DNA of 64,000 bases from Acestrorhynchus altus (GCA_034509495.1 CM067524.1:3501056-3565055), one strand, 5' to 3'. Positions 11,639 to 22,689 are shown, numbered from the stretch's first letter. Notes: generated by a model not told the origin, from the letters alone. Made by a program: numbers and translations.

Positions 11639-11765
11639 CCAGATAAACCAGTTTGTATGCAGGTTGATCATGTTCACGTGGACAGAGCAGTAAACATGCA
11701 CTAGAAGCTCCTTTGATATTTAAACTGGAATTGAATTCAGTTGGAAACGAGTGAATTTTAGCTGT
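11639..11765 (+). repeat. flank of the dispersed minisatellite element
   Basis: Contains GTATGCAGGTTGATCATGTT, GGACAGAGCAGTAAACATGC and a TTTAAACTGGAATTGAATTC stretch. The same order occurs at 57010-57110 and, reversed, at 9120-9230. Here no tandem array is attached. Confidence 0.7.
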
Positions 11766-12038
11766 CATATATTCATAAAGGCATATGAAGCTTAGAACAC
11801 TGGCATGTTACTTAGAGTACAAAGAGCTTGGGTTCTAAGAGTTAAGGTGCTTCAAGTAGCCTTCTGACAATTCCAAAACTCATCACAGTCTTCACTCATT
11901 ATACTGACTTATTGACTTAATTCCACTCCATCGTAGGGAATGGGCAGATTGTTGTCCTATGCAAAAACTCAAAGACACACTTATGTAGTTTATCCAGATG
12001 TTTCTTCTTGTTAAGGTTTTTCGTCACTTCAGCTCAAC

Positions 12039-14714
12039 ATGAGTGTGGTTACATCCCGACTGTCCAGACAGCAGGAGAAGAAGCTCTGCTCCATGCTGAG
12101 CTCTTTCAGACTCAGCCTGCTGTTCAAGGCCAGTGTTCATGGCTACACGGCGGACGCCTTCCACAGACGGTGTGATCGGCAAGGGCCGACTGTTACAGTA
12201 GCGTACAACAGTTCTGGGTTTGTTTTTGGAGCATACACCAGCAAAGATTATGCCCAGACAGACCAGAACATTGCAGATGACAGTTTTCCTGTTCAGCCTC
12301 AATGACCAACAATGGACTTCATGGTGGTCGGGTGGAGAAGACCAAGGTTCCTTCACTGATGGAAAGACTGGTCCAAATTTTATCTCCTTGTTGTTTTTAT
12401 ATAATGATACAGCCACAGTTTACAGCAATCCAGGAACGTATAAGTTCAATCCAGTGGAGATGCACGGTGATGACCTGCAGCTGACGGAGTGTGAGGTGTA
12501 CAGAGTGGAGGGTGAGACTCAGAATCCTGAATCAAATGTGTAGATATTCATTTATTTACACTGATACCTGGATAGAATCATTTGTGACTATTTGATTAGT
12601 GACTGTTCTCTGCAGGTGCTGATCCTCATGGAGAAGCCTGAGGAAACGTTCACTGGGATTCTGAGTAAGTAAAATCTACTTCTGTGACTAAACATCTCAG
12701 AATTGCTCCAGGCCCTGCAATCGCAAGACTGGACTACCTTTACACAAATCTAGTTCAAGTCCTATTCAACTCTAACAAGAGACCGTAGCTCTTCCTCAGT
12801 GTATATCACAATACCTACATTTAGAGTTATTAATATTCACTCTAATGAGAGACTGTAGCTCCTCCTCAGTGTATATCACAATACCTACATTTAGAGTTAT
12901 TAATATTCACTCCTAATGAGACCGTAGCTCCTCCCCCTCAGTGTATATCACAATACCTACATTTAGAGTTATTAATATTCACCCTAATGAGAGACCGTAG
13001 CTCCTCCCCCTCAGTGTATATCACAATACCTACATTTAGAGTTATTAATATTCACCTTAATGAGAGTATATCACTTTGAAGAGAAACTGAAGTTGAGTTT
13101 ATCTCTCATGGTCACATTACAGGAAAAGAAAAGTTCTGATGGACACAATCACAGACTGGAAGATTGGAGCGAGCTCTATGAAGAAGGCTCGCATTCTGCT
13201 GGTCGGACCTGTTGGAGCTGGGAAGTCCAGCTTCTTCAACTCAATAAACTCTGTGTTCAAGGGCTACGTGTCCATCCAGGCCAACACAGGCTGTGCAGGC
13301 ACCAGTCTGACCACACAGGTATCAAATGAACTTACTGCTGATTAGTGTATTAAACTTAAAGAGTCCCAGACGAAGCCCTGGGGCAGAGAACTCAGGTGCT
13401 CGGAAAGGTCTTAAACACATCAAAATGTTCAGAGTGATGATCTGTTTTGTAGTTCATATCTACCCATAAAGCCAGGCAGTGGCGGGAAGCTTCTGCCGGT
13501 CAGTCTGTGTGATACCATGGGCCTGGAAGAGGGTGTAAACGCTGGACTGGATATCGATGACTTCACGAGCATTCTGAAAGGCCACATTCAAGACAAGTAT
13601 CAGGTGGGACCTGTCAGAACTGAGTGATGCACAGTTCTGGTTCTATTCTATATCTAGAGTGATATATAAAACAGTCAGATGAGCAGTTCCTTAAATGTCT
13701 GTTCTAACAATATGTCTCCTGTATCTTCCCCTCAGTTTAACCCATCGATGCCTCTACAAACAGAATCTCCTTCATTCTGCAAAGATCCTGGCCTGAAGGA
13801 CAAGATCCACACCGTGGTGTACGTGATCGACGCCTGCAAAGTCAGGCTCCTCTCTGATAAGATGATCGAGAAGTTGGCTGCATTCCGTAGGAAAGCCAAC
13901 CAGATGGGTAACAGTGGCACATTACAATCAGTCTAGTGTGGGTTCCTCCTAATGTTGGTTCCTCTCACTGGTTCTTCTTCATGCTCTGGGCAGAGCCTCT
14001 TGCCAGTTGTTCTTCTAATGTTCTTCTAATCCAATTTGTCGAAAGCACTACTATGATTAACAGCGGTATTGTTTTCTCAATAAGGGGACACCAACCGTTC
14101 TCCTGAAGAGCTACCTTCCTACTGGTTTCAGTAGCAAATCTCACACACTTCATTTATCCAATCTGACTTCTGAAGGCAGTGATTAGTTGGAGAAGTTTAG
14201 TGGATTAGGGTTGAATCTACAGTCTGCAGGAGGGGAGTTCTGCAGGAGCAGGGTTGGTGACCCTTGTTTCAGTGAATGTACCCTAATACAAAATACTCTC
14301 CCTTCTTTAAATAAGACTGATAATTATGTTCTGATACAGCTGTTCAGGTGCTACCAGAAGCAGACGTGAGGGTGATGTTCTGTTCTGTCTGTTCTCCAGG
14401 TGTCCCACAGCTGATGCTGTTGACCAAGGTGGATGAGGCTTGTTCTTCTGTGGCAGCAGATCTGAAGTGTGTCTTTCAAAGCCATTATATCTACAAAATG
14501 GCGAGATTTTGATGGGGGACTGTTAATGGGGGGCTTCCTTTAAAAGGTACTTACAGTAGATTTGTTCTGTTGCAGATGCAGCAGATAAGTGCAAATCTGG
14601 AGTCTTCCTCTGTGATTCCAGTGAAGAACTACAGCCAAGACGTGATTTGGCCTGAAACACATCCTGCTCCTCAATGCATTTATTAAGATGCTCAGAACCA
14701 CCAGGTTACTTTGA
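12039..14714 (+). CDS. IFI44-like interferon-induced protein, copy B
   Basis: Seven exons with splice signals: 12039-12511, 12616-12664, 13123-13318, 13453-13603, 13736-13907, 14400-14500 and 14576 to about 14714. Exon 1 encodes the TLDc-like domain (MSVVTSRLSRQQEKKL, then VTVAYNSSGFVFGAYTS). Exon 3 encodes an intact Walker A motif (LLVGPVGAGKSSFFNSIN). Exon 4 has LCDTMGLEEGVNAGLDIDD, where DTMG fits the switch II DxxG position. Exon 5 has IHTVVYVIDACK and exon 6 LLTKVDEA, a TKxD-type base-recognition motif. The protein family is an interferon-induced, GTP-binding-fold, antiproliferative and antiviral modulator in the cytoplasm. Net frame shifts occur near 12285 in exon 1, in exon 2, and in exon 7 near 14645, so no single clean frame covers the gene. 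The exon 6 donor is GC (ATG then GCGAGA) where copy A has GT. The end is uncertain; another frame stops at about 14766. Confidence 0.75.
12767..13062. repeat. about 70-bp tandem repeat, four copies
   Basis: The unit runs from CTAATGAGAGACCGTAGCTC through CAATACCTACATTTAGAG to TTATTAATATTCAC. Four near-identical copies lie in the intron between exons 2 and 3 of IFI44-like copy B. Copy A lacks the array. Confidence 0.9.
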
Positions 14715-15029
14715 TGACATTAACCAGAGGAAGATCTGGAAGCCAGGCTGCAAATCACAGATCTAGTAGTAGATTTGGTTGTTCAAAACCCAACTCTACA
14801 GACTTAAAAATGAGGGTGCTTCAAGGGTTCTGTATGGCACCAAATAGGGTTCCTTTATTATTACGTATATAAGTTTGATATTGTAACAATAGTAGAACCC
14901 TTTTTGGTGCTATATAAAACCCTTGCTGACCCTGTGTAAGGGTAATGGTTAAGTTTAAGGGTGAGTTAATTTAGGGCAAGAGTATGCAATCATGTTCCTG
15001 TGGTGCCAGACTCCGGCACAGTTTTGTGC

Positions 15030-16255
15030 TCTTCCTGATCAAGCACAAGATAATGGTTAGGGTTAGGTTATGATAATGGTTAGGGTTAGGCTATGATAAT
15101 GGTTAGGTTTAGGTTATGATAATGTTAGGGTTAGGTTATGATAATGGTTAGGGTTAGGCTATGATAATGGTTAGGTTTAGGTTATGATAATGTTAGGGTT
15201 AGGTTACATTAATGGTTAGGTTTAGGTTATGGTTATGGTTAGGGTTAGAGTAATGGTTAGGTTTAGGGTTTATGGTTAAGGTTAGGTTAAGAGTAATGGT
15301 TAGGTTTATAGGTTGTGACAATGGTTAGGTTTAGGTTATGATAATGGTTAGGCCAGGGCTATGATAATGTTAGGGTTAGGTTATGATAATGGTTAGGGTT
15401 AGGTTATGATAATGTTGGGGTTAGGTTACGATAATGGGTAGGTTTAGGTTATGATAATGGTTAGGTTTAGCTATGATAAGAGTTAGGTTATGATAATGGT
15501 TAGGGTTAGGTTATGATAATGTTGGGGTTAGGTTATGATAATGGTTATGTTTAGGTTATGATAATAGTTAGGTTTAGGTTATGATAATTGTTAGGTTATG
15601 ATAATGGTTAGGTTTAGGTTATGATAATGGTTAGGTTTAGGTTATGATAATGGTTAAGGTTAGGTTATGATAATGGATAGGTTTAGGTTATGATAATGTT
15701 AGGGTTAGGTTATGATAATGGTTAGGTTTAGGTTATGATAATTGTTAGGGTTAGGTTATGATAATTGTTAGGTTTTGATAGTGGTTAGGGTTAGGTTATG
15801 ATAATGGTTATGTTTAGGTTATGATAATGGTTATGTTTAGGTTATGATAATGGTTAGGGTTAGGTTATGATAATGGTTAGATTTAGGTTATGATAATTGT
15901 TAGGGTTAGGTTATGATAATTGTTAGGTTTTGATAGTGGTTAGGGTTAGGTTATGATAATGGTTAGGTTTAGGTTATGATAATGCTATGTTTAGGTTATG
16001 AGTAATGGTTAGGTTTAGGTTTAGGTTTATGGTTAAGGTTAGAGTTATGATAATGTTTAAGGTTAAGGTTAGAGTAATGGTTAGGTTTAGGTTATGATAA
16101 TTGTTAGGTTTTGATAGTGGTTAGGGTTAGGTATGATAATGGTTATGTTTAGGTTATGGTAATGGTTATGTTTAGGTTATGATAATGGTTAGGTTTAGGT
16201 TATGATAATGTTAGGGTTTGGTTAAGTTAGGGTAACAGTTAAGGTTAGGTTAAGA
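15030..16255. repeat. degenerate telomere-like satellite array
   Basis: About 1.2 kb of a unit close to 22-23 bp, TTATGATAATGGTTAGGGTT plus AGG, with many variants. Each unit holds one or two TTAGGG-like hexamers (GGTTAGG, TTTAGG), always with the G-rich strand on plus. It is an interstitial array, not a chromosome end, because genes continue on both sides. Confidence 0.9.
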
Positions 16256-16539
16256 TTTCAGTTCTCAAATTGCCAGGGTGTGGGAGAAGTTTTCTTTCTT
16301 TATTAAAAGATTGATATCTTTAAAGTATATTGGCTTGTTTCTTCTTTTATATAAATTACATTTTGAATGCAGATGCACTAGAAAAAAAATAATACTATTA
16401 CGGAGCAAATTCTGTAGGTTCTATTTGTATTTGTATTCTTGCTGGTTAGGTGGCCAGAGAACGCACACTGTAATTGCATCAGTGATACAGCAGTAGTTAA
16501 TATGTCTTCGCTTTATATGAACATATGACCCATCCTCAG

Positions 16540-16910
16540 TGTGGCTGTCATGGCTTTGTGGTGAGGAGACCAGCCTTGTGACTGGAAGGTTGCTGGTTTG
16601 ATTCCCTGAACTGGCAGGACATGACAGGTGTGCCCTTGAGCATGGCACTTAACTCCCTAGCTGCTGTCTGGGTGCCGTGGATAGGGCTGTCCACATCTCC
16701 GTGCTCACTGACCCCTGTATTTGTGTAACACTTTTCACAACCGATATTGTCACAGAGCAGCTTCACAGAAATGAAGAAATAGTGAGCAAGCCAAAGGGCA
16801 ACAGTGGCAAGGAAACACTCCCTCATAGCTGGAGGAAGAAACCTTGGGAGGAACCAGGCCCACAAGGAGGGGGTTGTGGATCCATCCTCCTCTGGTCAAC
16901 TACTATACAC
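16540..16910 (+). mobile_element. tRNA-derived SINE-like repeat and attached dispersed repeat
   Basis: 16550-16680 contains a B-box-like GGTTTGATTCC (16594-16604) followed by TGCCCTTGAGCATGGCACTT, the typical body of fish tRNA-derived SINEs. 16735-16905 continues with GGAAGAAACCTTGGGAGGAA and CCAGGCCCACAAGGAGGG, another very common fish repeat. No intact tRNA fold is claimed. Confidence 0.65.
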
Positions 16911-16959
16911 AGAACCCTCAGAGACTATAAGCGCAGATCACCAGTGACGCTCAGGTGAT

Positions 16960-18150
16960 GGAGAGGATTAGAATTCTGAGATTGAGAATAGCATTTTACA
17001 GTCATGTGTAGAAAACATACATATCAGCTTAAATTTTACTATAAAACATAATAAACTCACTCATCAAAAATAGTTTAACCAACAAGCAATCAACTGATTA
17101 AATCACACAACTTCACTGTGCAATATTGTTTTTCTTTTCTATCAACACACAGGGTGTGGGTTTGTGTGTTCACACTTTAATTTCTTAAGTTTTACCCACT
17201 TTAAAGATCCCTTTGTTCAGTGCTTGGGCCCTAATATGTTGTAGTAGCTGCTTCTTGGGTTTTACTAACAGGGTGGTGGCTCATCTGTCCCCCAGGTCCC
17301 CAATCCTGGGGTCATGAATATGCTCAACAAGATTCTGGGACCTGGCATGGAAGCTGTGTGTACTCAGGTCGCCTCATGAGAGGTGCATACTTGCTGCAAG
17401 GTCAGCAGCAATCTTTGACTGTCCCCTAATGGCCTTGTTCCCAACTGTTGCTTGATGTAACTACAGGATTGACTCATCCTAGTCATAGTTGGAGCTGCTT
17501 CATAGCTCTGCCTCTGCTGCTGGGTGGCCTACATAATCAGTCCAATATCTTGCTGACTGGGACCCAGGAATGTCCAATTGAATGGTCCTGGCTGCCCTCT
17601 TACCACACATTTGACTGCAGCTCAACCAGTCATTCCGGACTGTGTGTAACTGGGATGCGCTTGTCAGTTGCCGTCTTTTGGGGGGTCCTATGACAGTTAG
17701 TACCAGGGTGAGCCCTCTTCCAAATGCCAATGGGAGATGTTACATTGTATTGAGGAGCTGATCAGCCCTGAAAAACCTAAGGTGGAGATGGCACTATATA
17801 AGAAATTGCACCCACACCCTAACACTGACCTTTTGATGGCTCATTGGTTGTTTCAACTAAGACCAAATAACGGAACCCATCTCTGCAATTATTAGTGACG
17901 TTCTGGATTTTAATGGGTTGATTCCTTATTTTGAAACTATTTTTTGATTATGAGTGTGTGTTTATTATATTTTATGGTGTAAATATAAAGATTTGTTTGT
18001 AAAATTTAGAACTGAACTGATATGTAACGTTTTCTACACATGACTGTAAAATGCTGAGAGATTCTCCAATCTCAGGATTCCTGATCCCTCTTCCATCTAC
18101 ATGGACGTCACTAAGCTGAAATCCTGCTGGTCTGTATTATCATAACAGAG
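16960..18150. other. no gene recognised
   Basis: A short open frame at 17448-17693 has no family similarity I recognise. The region is probably decayed mobile sequence. Confidence 0.3.
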
Positions 18151-18152
18151 TG

Positions 18153-18154
<2 letters not shown>

Positions 18155-18194
<40 letters not shown>
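18155..18194. repeat. (GAT)n microsatellite
   Basis: About 13 uninterrupted GAT triplets beside the 3' end of the minus-strand hatching enzyme copy. Confidence 0.95.
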
Positions 18195-18195
<1 letters not shown>

Positions 18196-18395
18196 GACCA
18201 GCTTGAAAAGAATTACTTGAGTACAGATTCGATTTATTTGCTTTAAAGTTGTTTATTTCACAATGATATATCAGAGTTGATCAGTTTTGACACATTTGGA
18301 TCATAACATTAGAATATATAACATTAACAGTGATGAGAAGATCACAGGATCATCACTCCAGCTCTCGATGTGAATGTGCCTCAGTTGCGTGAAGA

Positions 18396-19534
18396 TCAGC
18401 ACTGTACAGAAATGTTGATCCTCCGGATGTCGCATGTTGGACAGGTTCACTTCGACCAATGCTGACTGTGGGATCAGAATAGAGTGATGGTGTCCTGCCC
18501 GTTGATGGAGAAAGTCGATCTCCGTGAGTGCATGATCGGAGGAGTAGTCGCACGGGTGTCTGGAGGCTGTTGGTACTTCCTTGCTGAAATTGTACTGCAT
18601 TCTGTAGGTCAGAGCGTTGTTCCAGTTGATCCTCACGCAACTGTCGCGTCACTCCTGGTGTGCTCGCAAGTGGTAGAAACCCAGAGCCGTGGTTCAGCTC
18701 GGTAAGGGGCCAGTGCCAGGAAGACGAGCCAGTGGAAAGAGGAGACCACCTGCGCACCACCTGATTTGCCAACTCCAGAGTAGCACCTGAAAGGAGAGGG
18801 AGAAGACTGTCCACATGACTGAAGTAAAGCTATGGACAGTGAGCTTCAAACAGGAGGAACGGAAGTAAAAGCCCATCTAAAAGCTGCTATAAATGGTTCG
18901 GCTGCTCTCACCCATCTCTGCTCTCAATGCTCAGGTAGTCGCTTCAGTGGTTCTTGGGAACAAAGCGAATGCAGGTGGTGCTGTGAAGGTGGCCATGGCA
19001 CCGCAATCACAGACCTGTGAATGGATGCTGTAACAGAAATAATCAGATCAAACAATCAATCATCGATAACAGTGTTTCTAATCAATATGATGATGAGGAG
19101 GAGCTTCTTACCACAGAAGTCAGCGCCACTGTGAAAGGCACCATCACTGCCAGCTGAGGACTTCTCATTCAGAAGCAGTTGTTGCTGGGGCAGACCAGAA
19201 GGAGCCCTGGTTGTTGGCAAGACTATGTCTCCTCCACCTCAGCAGTTCCCTGATCTCACCCACAGATATGGAAATGGTTTGGTTAGGAAAGCAGACAATG
19301 GACTTTAGATCAACACTGGTCTAGGATTTCCCAGCCTAGTGTCCTGCATTGGACCAAACCTCCTCAGACTAAGAATTCTTATCTAGAACTAACAGAATAA
19401 GCAGGAACTTTACCGTTGTTGATGGTCAGGATTCTTGAGGTGATGTCCACGTGCTGAGGCTCCACGAGAGGAACAGCCTGGGAGAGGCCGAGCATCAGCA
19501 GGGCTAGAATGGACAGAGAGGCTGTGGGCTCCAT
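18396..19534 (-). pseudogene. hatching enzyme (astacin metalloprotease), minus copy, frame-broken
   Basis: The start codon is at 19532-19534 with a signal peptide beginning MEPTASLSILALL. The exons mirror the plus copy: 19534-19414, about 19265-19111, 19027 to about 18918, and 18786-18396. The astacin domain is recognisable in pieces: CFWK-region codons, CIRFVP, ELNHGSGF and VSIG. It would digest the egg envelope at hatching. Against the plus copy there are more than ten small indels in the last exon alone. The first zinc-binding His codon of HExxH is not readable (the text gives ELNH only), and the Met-turn (SVMHYG in the plus copy) is lost by frame shift. As written it cannot encode an active enzyme. 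Either it is a dead copy or the assembly of this arm is uncorrected. Confidence 0.75.
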
Positions 19535-19602
19535 GTTGCTTCAGTGTGTGGAGATGATGCTCCTTCACCGTAGCTCAGTGTCTGAACCCTGTCATACCTG
19601 GT

Positions 19603-19610
19603 CTTTTATA
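19603..19610 (-). promoter_or_regulatory. TATA box of minus-strand hatching enzyme
   Basis: TATAAAAG on the minus strand, about 70 bp before the start codon at 19534. The base order and spacing equal those of the plus copy. Confidence 0.75.
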
Positions 19611-19770
19611 CACATGGACACACATTTGTGTGTCTCTCTGAGGATTAAAGTTAGGCTCTGCCCACTGTCTAATGTATGGATCTAAAGGGAGGAACCCTCT
19701 GAGCTCAGGGTTCTGATTTGAAGATGTTTGCCCTCTACGTAAAGAACAACCTTCCTCTTAAGTATCAATG

Positions 19771-20519
19771 ATTTCTCTGCTTTCACACTAGTTTCCATCT
19801 CTTGTGTTCCTTAAGGTTCTGTTTTAGGCTCTTCATTTTTTTCTACATATAAACCCCATTGATTTACATCTACCAAATGTCCTGCTGAAGATACAAAGGT
19901 GTTGTTTTGGTTTAATCTGGACACTGATCCCGACACCTTGAATGTGTGTAATGTGTGTAACTAAAGGGAGGGTCCTCTGAACTCAACAAGAACGCTAAAC
20001 CTTTGTTGATTCATATTGTTGGGTTAATCTGTGTTAATGAAGGACCTGCAGGTTTGCTAGTTCTTTCCAGGCTTGAAATGACAAGAAGCTGAATGAGCAC
20101 CTGCGCGTCTCTCTACAGACAAAAAGTTCTACGGACACTATAAAGGAGAAATGAATGATGAATCTGATTTATCTGTCAGGTTCATACCATCAGGATTCTA
20201 CTGATAGATTGACCAATAAGATCTCAACAGAAATGGCAAGATCCCCATAAAGACCTGTAGTTCCAGGACGTACAGCAGCTCAGTCTTGCTGGAGATGAGT
20301 TTCAGCTAATGGGCTGCCACCCATGATGAAACATCAGTGAGACATTCTGAGATGCAAATTGAAATCTGAGCATCAGAAGGCGTGAAAACAAAAGAAAGAG
20401 TTGAGTATCAGCATAGCAGTGGTAAGAGAACCTATGACAGGATATTACTTCACCTACAGAGTAAATGTAGGATGAGAAAAGAAGACCAAGCACTGAGCCC
20501 TGTCAGACCCAGTGCATGA
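19771..20519. other. spacer between the inverted hatching enzyme genes
   Basis: About 750 bp of sequence not shared by the arms. No gene seen. It lies between two divergent promoters and could carry shared control sites, but none is recognisable. Confidence 0.35.
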
Positions 20520-20666
20520 AGAGAAGGTTGTTCTTTACGTAGAGGGCAAACATCTTAAAATCAGAACCCTGAGCTCAGAGGGTTCCTCCCTTTAGATCCA
20601 CACATTAGACAGTGAGCAGAGCCTAATTTTAATCCTCAGAGAGACATACCGCTGTGTGTCCATGTG

Positions 20667-20674
20667 TATAAAAG
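20667..20674 (+). promoter_or_regulatory. TATA box of plus-strand hatching enzyme
   Basis: TATAAAAG, 69 bp before the first base of the ATG at 20743. A transcription start about 30 bp downstream would leave a leader of roughly 45 bases. Confidence 0.8.
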
Positions 20675-20742
20675 ACCAGGTATGACAGGGTTCAGACACT
20701 GAGCTACGGTGAAGGAGCATCATCTCCACACACTGAAGCAAC

Positions 20743-21904
20743 ATGGAGCCCACAGCCTCTCTGTCCATTCTAGCCCTGCTGATGCTCGGCCTCTCCCAGG
20801 CTGTTCCTCTCGTGGAGCCTCAGCACGTGGACATCACCTCAAGAATCCTGACCATCAACAACGTAAAGTTCCCAAGTTATTCTGTTAGTTCTAGATATGA
20901 ATTCTTAGTCTAAGGAGGTTTGGTCCAAAGCAGACACTTAGGCTGGGAAATCCTAGACCAGTGTTGATCTAAAGTCCATTGTCTGCTTTTCCTAACCAAA
21001 CCCCCATTCCCATCTGTGGGTGAAGGATCCAGGGAACTGCTGGTGGAGGGAGACATAGTCTTGCCAACAACCAGGAACGCTCTGGTCTGCCCCAGCAACA
21101 ACTGCTTCTGGAAGAAGTCCTCAACTGGCTTAGTGATGGTGCCTTTCACAGTGAGCGCTGACTTCTGTAAGTAGAAGCTCCTTCTTCACACTTTCCACTT
21201 CTCATCATCTTATTGATTAGAAACACTGTTATCTGATGATTGATTGTTGATCTGATTATTTCTGTTACAGCACCTTCTGACAGGGCTGTGATTGATGGCG
21301 CCATGGCCACCTTCCACAGCACCACCTGCATTCGCTTTGTTCCTAGAACCACTGAAAGCGACTACCTGAGCATTGAGAGCAGAGATGGGTGAGAGCAGCC
21401 GAACCATTTATAGCAGCTTTTAGATGGGCTTTACTGCCGGTCCTCCTGTTTGAAGCTCACTGTCCATAGCTTTACTTCAGTCATGTGGACAGTCTTCTCC
21501 CTCTCCTTTCAGGTGCTATTCTGGAGTTGGCAAATCAGGTGGTGCACAGGTGGTCTCCCTCCTCAAGACCACTCACGCGTGCAGCTCACGGCATCGCCCA
21601 GCACGAGCTGAACCACGCTCTGGGTTTCTACCACGAGCACACCAGGAGTGACCGCGACAGTTACGTGAGGATCAACTGGAACAACATCGACCCTACAATG
21701 CAGTACAATTTCAACAAGGAGAACACCAACAACCTCCAGACACCGTACGACTACTCCTCCGTCATGCACTACGGGAATACGGCTTTCTCCATCAACGGGC
21801 AGGACACCATCACTCCTATTCCTGATCCCACAGTCAGCATTGGTCAGAGAGTGAACCTGTCCAACATCGACATCCGGAGGATCAACATTCTGTACAATTG
21901 CTGA
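20743..21904 (+). CDS. hatching enzyme (high choriolytic enzyme type, astacin family)
   Basis: Exons: 20743-20862, about 21025-21166, 21271-21388 and 21513-21904. The protein starts with a signal peptide (MEPTASLSILALLMLGLSQA). A propeptide follows, then GSRELLVEGDIVLPTTR at the mature region, CFWKKSSTG and CIRFVPRTTESDYLSIE. The catalytic motif is HELNHALGFYHEH (HExxHxxGxxH) and the Met-turn is SVMHYG. It ends IDIRRINILYNC. It is a secreted zinc endopeptidase that hydrolyses the fish egg envelope, made by hatching gland cells. The last exon needs one frame change: GCYSGVGKSGGAQVVSLLKT is in the splice-compatible frame, but the HELNH block is in another, with the switch near 21590-21597. The acceptor of exon 2 is not a clean AG in phase. 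One extra base, real or an assembly error, separates this from an intact gene. Confidence 0.85.
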
Positions 21905-22199
21905 TCTTCACACCCAACTGGGGCACATTCACATCTGAGCTGGAGTGATGATCCTGTGATCTTCTCATCACTGTTAATGTTATATATTCTAATGTTATGA
22001 TCAAATGTGTAAAGCTGATCAACTCTAGTGTCATCATTGTGAAATAAACAACTTTAAAGCAATCTGATCAGAATCTGTACTCGGAGTAGCATTTCTTACC
22101 TAAACTGATCTTCATCATCATCATCAGCAGCATGGAGCAGGGAGTAGGGGTGATTCTAGGATTAGAGAATTCGGGATATTGAGGCTAAATACACAATAC

Positions 22200-22560
22200 T
22201 ATGATAGTACCACCACGTTTCACAGATGAGATTTTACAGAGGGGATGGGATTTTGGTGTCATCTGTCCCCAAAACATACCCCAGTAGGCTTCTGGCTTGT
22301 CTTGGTCTTTCTCCTCGCAACCCTGCCATGCACACACCACTGTTGTTCAGTGTTCTCCTGATGGAGGACTCAAACTTTAACCAATGTGAGAAAAAACTTT
22401 AGATGCTTCAAAGTTACATTGGTTTCCTTTGTGACATCAAGAAGTTTTACGTGCCTTGCTGATGAAGGTTTAGTTCAAATTATTTCTGCAGGAATATCTT
22501 AAATTCTAAAGACACACCACTGCAAATGAAGGTGATGTTGACCTAGACAGCAGCAATTTA
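22200..22560 (-). mobile_element. decayed DNA transposon fragment
   Basis: Contains CATGCACACACCACTGTTGT and CCAATGTGAGAAAAAACTTT, common in fish Tc1/mariner-type non-autonomous elements; a similar CCAATGTGAGAAAGG occurs at 40172. No coding frame remains. Confidence 0.4.
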
Positions 22561-22689
22561 TAGACGTGATAGAGTCATTACCTTTTAATCAATTGGAGTG
22601 TGTGTGTGTGTGATAGACTAACAAAACATTGTTAGATAAAAAGAAAATGATACACAGCTCAATTTTCTAGTAAAAATCTAAAAAGTGAA

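Larger units (their letters stand above)
18240..19770. repeat. left arm of a large inverted repeat
   Basis: Read on the minus strand, this arm matches the plus strand of 20520-22065 through promoter, all four exons, introns and 3' flank of a hatching enzyme gene. Differences are many scattered 1-2 bp indels. The arms are separated by about 0.75 kb. Confidence 0.85.
20520..22065. repeat. right arm of the large inverted repeat
   Basis: Mirror of 18240-19770. It starts at GGTTGTTCTTTACGTAGAGG (matched reversed near 19735-19755) and runs past the stop codon to the AATAAACAACTTTAAAG near 22042-22058 (matched reversed at about 18240-18255). Confidence 0.85.

Noticed and set aside
15030..16255. True chromosome end
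   Set aside because: Units are degenerate and 22-23 bp, not pure TTAGGG, and genes continue on both sides.
16580..16660. tRNA gene
   Set aside because: A B-box-like word is present but no A box with a cloverleaf was found; the downstream body is SINE-like.
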